Positions 54,238 through 61,364 of a stretch of DNA of 64,000 nucleotides are shown here, one piece after another; the stretch's first letter is position 1; each line of letters begins with the position of its first letter. A program made the position numbers and the translations under genes. This DNA is from an uncultured Alphaproteobacteria bacterium (GTDB lineage Bacteria; Pseudomonadota; Alphaproteobacteria; UBA3830). Under the pieces are notes generated by a model, which was not told the origin of the DNA, ran no database searches, and worked only from the letters and a program-made list of their open reading frames with translations. The stretch lies in assembly GCA_905233185.1 (NCBI GenBank), contig CAJODB010000005.1:1-64000 (forward strand). Direction: 5' to 3'.

Positions 54238-54903
54238 TTATTCATTTCTACCGGGAAATAAACCAGGTTTTGGAGTAATTACTAAATAATATTTAAACAA
54301 ATTATTGCTCGTACCTGAATTGGGATCTTTCGTAGTTTTCGGATTGATTATCAGAAATCCAAGTTTACTTTTATTAAAGGTTCCTATTTTCTTTTTTCTG
54401 TAATAGCATTTCAAAAGAAGACGTTCATCTCCATCTTTATCACAAACAAGGTCTGGATGATATGCTTGTACGGCAGCAAGATTTTTTGTAGCCACATTTT
54501 CAAAATTCTTACTCATATCGTTCGGCGAAGAACCCTGACTGGTGGATCCCCATCCTGTTTGAATCTTGTAACTATCGCTGCTTATTCTTTTAACATAAAC
54601 ATAATCGATATCGTAATATATATCCAATGGCCAAGGATCGAGCATAGAATTTGTATGAAAAAGATTTAAGCAACTTGTATAAGATATTCTTGCAAGATCA
54701 TTCTGCGTTAACTGCTTATCTGATCTGTTGTTTGTAACCTGCTGTATCATGCTCGCAGCGAGATAAGCAGAAGTCTTGATTTTGTTTTGCAATTCATAAA
54801 TGCGATAATGCTCATTCACAAAGAAAAGAAGGGAGATACAAACAGGGATACTAAAAGCGAACTCAATTAATATACCGCCTTTGTGTAGCTTATAGAAGCA
54901 CAA
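54238..54903 (-). CDS. TadE-like pilus assembly protein, out of frame with its own start
   Basis: The frame encodes a 221-residue pseudopilin-like protein. GGILIEFAFSIPVCISLLFF matches the TadE/TadG N-terminal membrane segment, with the Glu-Phe typical of the family, and is followed by an extracytoplasmic domain. As sequenced the only in-frame start is a TTG at 54903 without a ribosome binding site. An ATG at 54974 with CGGAG eight bases upstream is in another frame and ends after 33 codons. Between them lies a G9 tract (54927-54935); one more G joins the two into a 245-residue protein with a normal TadE N-terminus. I infer a phase-variable gene recorded in the off state. Confidence 0.75.
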   Translation of the reverse strand: MCFYKLHKGGILIEFAFSIPVCISLLFFVNEHYRIYELQNKIKTSAYLAASMIQQVTNNRSDKQLTQNDLARISYTSCLNLFHTNSMLDPWPLDIYYDIDYVYVKRISSDSYKIQTGWGSTSQGSSPNDMSKNFENVATKNLAAVQAYHPDLVCDKDGDERLLLKCYYRKKKIGTFNKSKLGFLIINPKTTKDPNSGTSNNLFKYYLVITPKPGLFPGRNE

Positions 54904-54926
54904 AGCCTTGAATAAAAGCGCAAATA

Positions 54927-54935
54927 CCCCCCCCC
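54927..54935. repeat. G9 tract (C9 on plus strand), probable slippage switch
   Basis: Nine identical bases in an AT-rich region, 13 codons after the SD-preceded ATG at 54974 of the TadE-like gene. Nine G puts the ATG out of frame; ten puts it in frame with no stop between. Confidence 0.85.
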
Positions 54936-55066
54936 GTATATTTTGCGAAATATGTTTTGAAATGGTTTGAACATGGCGGATTCTCCGTTTATATGAGGTA
55001 ATTTTAGTGGGAAATGGTTAAGAAAACGGAAAGATTTATAAGAGGAATTATAGGGTAGAACATCAG

Positions 55067-56025
55067 TATTATTCTAGATATATAAAACTAATATGCTATA
55101 ATAGAAAGCAATTTTCAAAGTGGTATGCAAGCGTTGCGACTAGATATCCAAAACCAATATGCTATAATCCAAGAATACGAAGATCCATCATTAGCGATGT
55201 TGCGACTAGATATCCAAAACCAATATGCTATAATATTATCGCGCCAATGATAACAGATACTACCGTTGCGACTAGATATCCAAAACCAATATGCTATAAT
55301 TCTCTAACCAAATTAACTAATAATCTGCCGTTGCGACTAGATATCCAAAACCAATATGCTATAATAAAAGTAAATGACGGATCTAATTTAACAATGTTGC
55401 GACTAGATATCCAAAACCAATATGCTATAATTGAGGATACCGCAGCTTGCTTGAGTTGTCTGTTGCGACTAGATATCCAAAACCAATATGCTATAATCAC
55501 TTCGATTCTTACAACAGACTCTTCATAGTTGCGACTAGATATCCAAAACCAATATGCTATAATACCCACCTGTGCAAGGTGCGTTTTGTGATTGTTGCGA
55601 CTAGATATCCAAAACCAATATGCTATAATAAAATCGTGATCAATTCTTTAGCATAATAAGTTGCGACTAGATATCCAAAACCAATATGCTATAATGAGTT
55701 TGAAGGAGAAGTGGCGACAGGGAACGTTGCGACTAGATATCCAAAACCAATATGCTATAATAACATGCGTTCAATAGGTCAAGACGCTTGGTTGCGACTA
55801 GATATCCAAAACCAATATGCTATAATATAAGGGTGAAATGTCATATCAAACTCTTCTGTTGCGACTAGATATCCAAAACCAATATGCTATAATAAAGTCG
55901 ACTTAACATTTATGGAAACTCCTGTTGCGACTAGATATCCAAAACCAATATGCTATAATGAGTAAGGTTAATCATAAGACGATCGTAATGTTGCGACTAG
56001 ATATCCAAAACCAATATGCTATAAT
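55067..56025 (+). CRISPR. Type II CRISPR array, 14 repeats plus one degenerate repeat
   Basis: Fourteen identical 36-base repeats start with GTTGCGACTAG and end with TATGCTATAAT. They begin at 55133, 55199, 55265, 55330, 55396, 55462, 55528, 55594, 55660, 55726, 55791, 55858, 55924 and 55990. Spacers are 29-31 bases, mostly 30. A degenerate copy at 55067-55102 keeps the 3' two thirds and the TATAAT and lies exactly 30 bases before the first full repeat, so it is an old end repeat with its own spacer. The tracrRNA anti-repeat and the -10 element both indicate plus-strand transcription. The array converges on the cas genes. No spacer obviously matches this window. Confidence 0.98.
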
Positions 56026-56031
56026 CCTAGC

Positions 56032-56086
56032 CCTAGAAATTCTCTCTAAATAGAGGGGATTTCTAGGATTGATAGTTTCTTTTTTT
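56032..56086 (+). terminator. Terminator hairpin at the array end
   Basis: CCTAGAAATTCTCTC (56032-56046) pairs with GAGGGGATTTCTAGG (56053-56067) through 15 pairs with three G-T wobbles and a six-base loop; the outer nine pairs are perfect. A T-run follows on the plus strand (TTTCTTTTTTT). It separates the plus-strand array transcripts from the convergent cas2 gene. Confidence 0.8.
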
Positions 56087-56150
56087 CGCATTTTCTTTTG
56101 TTTTTTATTTTAAAAAATTTATTTTTTTCAAAAAATACTATTCGGATCTA

Positions 56151-56483
56151 CTAAAACAACTCAAATTGCGCAGGAGCCTCTTTTAATTTTCCTGTATCTC
56201 TATTAGATATATGTATTATATTCGAAAATTGTTTATCTGTAAAAAATAAAATATTTATATCCCCAACTGGAGGACAATTATTTTTCACTGCACTTATATA
56301 TTTTTGTGAACTTTCAAGTGTCCCTGTAAATTGGACATAAACAGACCACTGAACCTTTTCAAATCCATTTTTTTGTAAAAAAGTTCGAAACTGTGTCGCA
56401 AATCTCCTTTCTTGCTTGGTCTCTGTAGGAAGATCAAACATGACCATCATCCACATGAGTTTATATCCAGTTAATTTAATCAT
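56151..56483 (-). CDS. cas2: CRISPR-associated protein Cas2
   Basis: Cas2 forms the spacer-integration complex with Cas1. The 110-residue protein has the ferredoxin-like start LMWMMVMFDLPTETKQERR (type II Cas2 style, with the conserved Asp) and the C-terminal segment DINILFFTDKQFSNI. It overlaps cas1 by eight bases and is the last gene of the cas operon, about 125 bases from the array end. Confidence 0.96.
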   Translation of the reverse strand: MIKLTGYKLMWMMVMFDLPTETKQERRFATQFRTFLQKNGFEKVQWSVYVQFTGTLESSQKYISAVKNNCPPVGDINILFFTDKQFSNIIHISNRDTGKLKEAPAQFELF

Positions 56484-57390
56484 CTTCTCCTGCTGCGCAA
56501 TTCTGCAGATAATCTACAAAATTAAATTTCACTTTCTTACTTTTATATATGTTTACTAAATCCCAAACTATTTGTTGCAACAACATATAAAAAGGAGAAA
56601 CACCTTCTCCATTAAAACACATTTGAGTTAATAAACCGGAAATATGCGCTTTATGCTCACGATTAAGTTCTAAAATATTTTTATTTTTCACAAAAATTTC
56701 ATAAACACAATGATCAACCATCGGACGAAAAGGTTCTATCAGATCATCAACTAAACAAAATGGATTTAATTTATTAGTATGTCCGACACCATAAGCAGGA
56801 TTTAAACCAGCAGCTACAACATATCTTGCAAGTGCCGAACGAATAACAGAATATCCGTAATTCAGAAATCCATTTATAATTATAGAATTATTCTGGCGTG
56901 TAAAGTTATCACCAAACAGCATTTTAAAATATATTCTTGCCGCATAAGCTTCTCGATTACTACTATCTGCCGATAAAACATCTTTAGAAATTTCCATAAG
57001 ATTATTCTTCTTATGAAATAAATTTAAAACGCGTGCCTGATTTTTTATCTTTTCCTTTATAATTAACTGCCAAATTTTCTTTTGCAAAGGTTTCTTGTTT
57101 TCAATTTGTAAATGTTGAATTTCCATTTGTTTATTTTGGCCGATATATGATAATAAAATTCCCGAAGGTGCATAATTCGTACCTAAAATAACCAAAGGGA
57201 TATTCTCTTCACATAATCTTTGCAATAAATTGTTCGTATACAAAACAGCATGAGCTGTCACGATAATAGAATTTATCGAATTTAATGGAATATCTTTCAA
57301 AACCCTCTTGTCTTCTGAAATTCGCAAAAATCCTAAATGAACACTCAAATGTTTATTATCAGTCGATATTTCAATTATATTTTTATGCAT
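56476..57390 (-). CDS. cas1: CRISPR-associated endonuclease Cas1
   Basis: Cas1 is the integrase that inserts new spacers. The 304-residue protein of the type II class shows the three metal ligands: Glu in SNREAYAARIYF (near residue 147), His in GVGHTNKLNPF and Asp in LVDDLIEPFRPMVDH. Length is normal. Its start overlaps the end of the cas9 reading frame by eight bases, so its translation probably depends on ribosomes reaching the true cas9 stop at 57383. Confidence 0.97.
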   Translation of the reverse strand: MHKNIIEISTDNKHLSVHLGFLRISEDKRVLKDIPLNSINSIIVTAHAVLYTNNLLQRLCEENIPLVILGTNYAPSGILLSYIGQNKQMEIQHLQIENKKPLQKKIWQLIIKEKIKNQARVLNLFHKKNNLMEISKDVLSADSSNREAYAARIYFKMLFGDNFTRQNNSIIINGFLNYGYSVIRSALARYVVAAGLNPAYGVGHTNKLNPFCLVDDLIEPFRPMVDHCVYEIFVKNKNILELNREHKAHISGLLTQMCFNGEGVSPFYMLLQQIVWDLVNIYKSKKVKFNFVDYLQNCAAGEDD

Positions 57391-58162
57391 ATTTCATCTT
57401 TCCAGCAGGAGAAATATAGACTTTTCGAACATTATGATCCTGCAAATTAGAGACACTAGTTCCCCATGATGTATCATCCTGTGATAATTCTTTTGCTATA
57501 TCATGCGGAATAAAATGAATTTTTCCATCAGCTGCCATCTTTTTTACACGAAATAATATTTTTATTTCTGATTGGTGCTCTGGAGCATTCGCAAGATTCC
57601 TTTTTAAATAGCTACGTAATCCAGGTGCAAAAGTCGATATTGTCGTACCTTTATCGATTACCGCCCCATTCTCAATAACTCTATCATCATCGGAAAGGGC
57701 ATTTATTTCTTCTCGTGTAAATGTCGCTAAAACCATATCATTACGATGTAGTTCCATAACTTTCTTTGACGTTGGCCAACGATATGGTAAGTATGATACA
57801 CTTTCACCACGACGAACTCTCAAAGTCGCATTATAATTTGATACAACTTCCCCTTCCCATTCTCCTCTATTCTTTGATGACATACCTTTAATTTTATTAT
57901 TCTGATTTATTTCATAAATTGTCATACAATAACTATTTCCACTTACAAACCATTTAAACGCTCTTTTTGCGAAATCTCTTAACTTTTGTTCCGCACAAAT
58001 TTCTATATTTTTCAAAGAACCTTTTAATAATTTTTCTTCCTTACTTTTGGCTCTTACTAACTTCGATTTTCCTTTTGCAATAAACCATTCTCTATAAGCA
58101 TCAAAATATGCATCACGATCTGTCTTATTCCGAAAAATAGGAACATAAGTTGTAATATCTAT
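57383..58162 (-). CDS. cas9: Cas9 C-terminal part (PAM-interacting domain), -1 frame
   Basis: This 259-residue segment has no credible start of its own (only a TTG at 58015 inside it) and continues Cas9 in the -1 frame from the A6 tract at 58162-58167. It starts IDITTYVPIFRNKTDRDAYF and includes AFKWFVSGNSYCMTIYEINQ and GEWEGEVVSNYNATLRVRRG, resembling the wedge and PAM-interacting region of alphaproteobacterial Cas9 proteins. The segment is free of stops for 259 codons, so selection has acted on it until recently. It ends eight bases inside cas1. It cannot be made without a frameshift, a slipped transcript or a corrected sequence. Confidence 0.85.
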   Translation of the reverse strand: MDITTYVPIFRNKTDRDAYFDAYREWFIAKGKSKLVRAKSKEEKLLKGSLKNIEICAEQKLRDFAKRAFKWFVSGNSYCMTIYEINQNNKIKGMSSKNRGEWEGEVVSNYNATLRVRRGESVSYLPYRWPTSKKVMELHRNDMVLATFTREEINALSDDDRVIENGAVIDKGTTISTFAPGLRSYLKRNLANAPEHQSEIKILFRVKKMAADGKIHFIPHDIAKELSQDDTSWGTSVSNLQDHNVRKVYISPAGKMKYA

Positions 58163-60990
58163 TTTTTACTCTCCTGTTTACCTTCTTTCGTTGTTTGAAA
58201 TTGCCCCCTTAAACTTTGGTTAGATAATGATCGTAATCCATAAGCTGTATCTTGATGCAATTCTCCAACAGTTGATCGTTTATCTTGAATATTTTTCAAA
58301 CTTGTTTTATGCGAAATATTGATCTTAGAAACTAAATCTTTTATAGCCGTCACATCTAAATTATCGGGCTTTTTTACTAATCGCTTGATAAGTTCATGCG
58401 TTTTTCCAATTACAAAGTCCTTTATGCGTCTTTTTAAATCTGAAATATCCTCACCCGATATTTTTTCCTTATTTTCAGGCCATAATTTCCATAGTTCTTC
58501 TTTAAAAATCCGTCTAGCTTCTTCTTTAATATTCAAAGCTTCTCGATTTAACTCTCTGGAAATATTGTTTATATGCATTCTATTAACAGCCGCTATTACA
58601 ATAGCATCTATAGCATGATGATAGTGTTCTATACGATATTTTTTGACATTACTTTTTTCTTTATAATCATTTAATCCCCAAACTTTTCTTACCATAGCTG
58701 TTAATTTACCCGGAATCGCTTGAACCGTTTTATAACCATTCGGATCAACTATAGGACGTAAATACTGTTGTAATATTCTTGTCATATAACGCGTATCATT
58801 GAGTAAACGACTAACAGGATTTTCCAATTTCATAAAATGTTTCATGGCACCTTCAGAAAAGCGCCAATGACGTTCTTTATTAAGTCCACTTATATGTTTT
58901 AAAATATCATTCCAAGAGTATAACAAATCATTATTTTTTGGACCGAAAGCCTCATATGGTGTACGATTTCCCTTGTCCCTATTAGCTTGAGCAAAACAAA
59001 TAATCTTATTATTAAGTGAGTCATCAAAAGTCCTGGAAAAAGGCAAAATATGATCTATTTCTGTACTGGCATCAAATAAATTTTTTATGCTGATTTGTTT
59101 TCCAGTGTAAGGACATATTCTTTTATTTATATTGCCCATACTCTCCCATATTTTATATTTTTCTATATCATTCTTAGAAGGTTTTATATTACATTTATTC
59201 TCTATATCCTTTTTTATTCTTTCATTTTCCCTCATATTTTTATCCTGAATATTCAACATCTTAAGACGTTCCTCCGCTGATGCATTCAAATCACGAGCGT
59301 ATTCGATTGAAATATCGTTAGGCTTTCCATATATTCGAATTAGTTCATTAACTAACAACCGAATTTGGTTTAATACTACATGTACTGTTGCATTACTAAT
59401 TTTTCCAAATCGTTCTTCGTCATTTTTTGGGTTTTCTTTTGATCCTAAACAGTTTTGTTTTAGAATCTCTCCATAATACGGAAGCTCATTTCTTTCTTCA
59501 TAAGTATATTGTGAATGATTATAGCCTGCTTTTTCACAAGCCTCGTTATATTGTAACCCTTCATCACGCATATATGGCAGAATTTTCATGATAGCTTCTT
59601 CAGATAAGCTACCATAGCCTTCCTCAAAAGAGGTATTTAACAAAATTCGCACTGTATTATTGTGCAAATTATACGTATTATGTAAATATTCAATAATTAA
59701 TGCGTCTTGTTCTTCTACTGTTCGAGCTTTTTCATATGATTTTTTTAAATCAATTAGTTTCCTTGATTCAAAGAAATCTTTTGGTCTATCCTCAAAAGAA
59801 ATAATTTCACATTTCTTCTGAAAATCTAATCCCGTCCAAAATCTTTGTAACTCTTCAATATATGGAGCATTTTCTTTTGTTTGTTTAAGTTTTCTTATTG
59901 CAAGTTCTGTCTTATTTAACGGCACACCTTTTCCATTTTCCAGATCATCATTTATTTCTTTATAGTTAATTGAGTTCTCTTCATCTATTAGCAAAATTTC
60001 TTTTATTTTTTTATAAGAAATATTCTTTTCAGAACCATTTGTAGGATTCATTAATGTTTCAAAAAGTTTCTCTTTTTGAGGCAATGTAAGAGGCTCTTCA
60101 TTAATTTTTAAATTATTTATAAATTGCCGAATTCTAAATTCCTGAAATAAAGGATGCGCTTTTGGTATTCTTCGTTTCTCTGCTTCGAAATAGCAAAAAC
60201 CTATCTCAGGTTCTTTTAATGCTCGTTGAAAAAATAAAATATCTCTGATCTTTTTCTTATTTTCTTCATTCAGTTGCCTCGGGTAAAATTCCCTTTGTTT
60301 TTCCCAAATCGCGTCAAATTCACATTCATATTCACTTCTATACGGAAATTCTATGCCATTCTTCAATTTACCTTTATCATCTAATGCTTTCTTTAAACGT
60401 ATTGGCGCAGTCGGATTTTCAAGATGATTAAAATATAAATACTCGCCATACGTTCTCGCCTCAGATTCATTCATTTTTTCTTTTAAACTCTCATTTCCTT
60501 TCTTTAAATTTCCACCGCTTTCGCTTTTATTTTTACGATTAGATAAAAATCCTCTCCTTTGTCCTAACTGCAGAAAAATACGTCCAATCTCATATAAATC
60601 TAATTTCTTATCTAGAACTTCAGATCTAAGTGCATACAAAGGCATTCTTCTGCACTTTTTTATCCTTTCCATCTTTTCAGAATTATCTGATTTCATATCT
60701 ACATATGGGTCTAAATCTTTTAGTTTTTGTTTTTCCTCTTCCCTTTTCGGAAGCAACTCCATTTCTGTTAGCGCATTTACAAGACTGAGTATCCTCATAG
60801 AATGACGTTTATATAATCTTCTTGCTCCTCTTGCTTCACGCCTTTTCACACATAAAGCAACCTTAGTTTTGTCATTTCTTCCATCATCAAAAATACGAAC
60901 ACCGCTATCGATTATTTCTTCTTTTTCGCAATCGTATATAGCCCATCCTATAGAAGTCACACCAAGGTCTAACCCTAATCTATATCTCAT
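58159..60990 (-). CDS. cas9: CRISPR nuclease Cas9, N-terminal 943 residues (frameshifted)
   Basis: Cas9 cuts DNA guided by crRNA and tracrRNA. All nuclease elements are present: RuvC-I RLGLDLGVTSIGW (Asp 8), the Arg-rich bridge helix (about 48-65), RuvC-II DISIEYARDLN (Glu near 563), HNH with STEIDHILPFSRTFDDSLNNK (Asp 646, His 647) and RuvC-III HYHHAIDAIVIA (His 792, Asp 795). The frame stops at TAG directly after AAA AAA; a -1 shift there continues for 259 codons to a total of about 1202 residues. ATG 60990 has GGAGG five bases upstream. HNH order and the cas9-cas1-cas2 layout without csn2 or cas4 indicate type II-C. Confidence 0.93.
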   Translation of the reverse strand: MRYRLGLDLGVTSIGWAIYDCEKEEIIDSGVRIFDDGRNDKTKVALCVKRREARGARRLYKRHSMRILSLVNALTEMELLPKREEEKQKLKDLDPYVDMKSDNSEKMERIKKCRRMPLYALRSEVLDKKLDLYEIGRIFLQLGQRRGFLSNRKNKSESGGNLKKGNESLKEKMNESEARTYGEYLYFNHLENPTAPIRLKKALDDKGKLKNGIEFPYRSEYECEFDAIWEKQREFYPRQLNEENKKKIRDILFFQRALKEPEIGFCYFEAEKRRIPKAHPLFQEFRIRQFINNLKINEEPLTLPQKEKLFETLMNPTNGSEKNISYKKIKEILLIDEENSINYKEINDDLENGKGVPLNKTELAIRKLKQTKENAPYIEELQRFWTGLDFQKKCEIISFEDRPKDFFESRKLIDLKKSYEKARTVEEQDALIIEYLHNTYNLHNNTVRILLNTSFEEGYGSLSEEAIMKILPYMRDEGLQYNEACEKAGYNHSQYTYEERNELPYYGEILKQNCLGSKENPKNDEERFGKISNATVHVVLNQIRLLVNELIRIYGKPNDISIEYARDLNASAEERLKMLNIQDKNMRENERIKKDIENKCNIKPSKNDIEKYKIWESMGNINKRICPYTGKQISIKNLFDASTEIDHILPFSRTFDDSLNNKIICFAQANRDKGNRTPYEAFGPKNNDLLYSWNDILKHISGLNKERHWRFSEGAMKHFMKLENPVSRLLNDTRYMTRILQQYLRPIVDPNGYKTVQAIPGKLTAMVRKVWGLNDYKEKSNVKKYRIEHYHHAIDAIVIAAVNRMHINNISRELNREALNIKEEARRIFKEELWKLWPENKEKISGEDISDLKRRIKDFVIGKTHELIKRLVKKPDNLDVTAIKDLVSKINISHKTSLKNIQDKRSTVGELHQDTAYGLRSLSNQSLRGQFQTTKEGKQESKK

Positions 60991-61017
60991 AAAAACCTCC
61001 AAATCTCACAAAAAACC

Positions 61018-61045
61018 TCTAAAATTTTAGAACTATTTTATTGTA
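61018..61045 (-). promoter_or_regulatory. Candidate cas operon promoter and palindrome
   Basis: On the minus strand TATGATACAAT contains an extended -10 (TGATACAAT, hexamer at 61040-61045), much like the element in the repeats. The predicted transcription start near 61033 abuts a perfect 14-base palindrome, TCTAAAATTTTAGA at 61018-61031, which could be an operator. AT-rich palindromes also arise by chance. Confidence 0.4.
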
Positions 61046-61057
61046 TCATACTCAGAA

Positions 61058-61085
61058 TTGACATATAATAATCTTATAGTATAAA
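61058..61085 (+). promoter_or_regulatory. tracrRNA promoter
   Basis: TTGACA at 61058-61063, a 16-base spacer and TATAAA at 61080-61085. The -35 is perfect and the -10 has one mismatch. Transcription would start near 61092, about 17 bases before the anti-repeat. Confidence 0.75.
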
Positions 61086-61092
61086 TTAAATA

Positions 61093-61203
61093 GTAGTTAG
61101 CGAGTTTTTTATAGCGTATTGGTTTTGGATATTTACTCGCTAATAAGAGTTTTTACTCGAAATTTTTGCCCTATTGCTTCGTGTAGTAGGGTTTATTTTT
61201 TTA
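61093..61203 (+). ncRNA. tracrRNA
   Basis: The stretch 61109-61140 is an anti-repeat: TTATAGC, one G-T wobble, TATTGGTTTTGGATAT, a second wobble, TA, one mismatch and TCGC are complementary to the CRISPR repeat over about 30 bases. Next come a small hairpin region (GAGT with ACTC around 61147-61158) and a terminal hairpin, CCCTA 61169-61173 with TAGGG 61187-61191, followed by a T-rich run. This is the normal order for tracrRNA: anti-repeat, stem-loops, terminator. It is divergent from cas9. Ends are estimated. Confidence 0.93.
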
Positions 61204-61364
61204 TTCTTTTTCCATTCGAAGAACAAAAGCAACAATAATATATAAGTTGCAATCAAACGTAAAAAAATAGATTACTCATAATTAAAAATTATAAAATAAG
61301 TTCGTAAACATCTTCATAAAAAACAAATTGTTACATATCAAACTCACCGATATAACCATAAATA

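Noticed and set aside
55247-55656. Open frames in the CRISPR array on both strands
   Set aside because: They are translations of the repeat and spacers and repeat the same short peptide; no ribosome binding site and no family match.
57383-58015. Separate protein of 210 residues between cas9 and cas1
   Set aside because: Its only start is a TTG without a binding site, and sequence upstream of it in the same frame continues back to the cas9 frameshift, so it is the Cas9 C-terminus.
58150-58180. A +1 programmed shift like prfB, driven by AGGAG three bases before the A6 tract
   Set aside because: The close SD spacing would favour +1, but the +1 frame stops after about a dozen codons; only -1 restores the domain.
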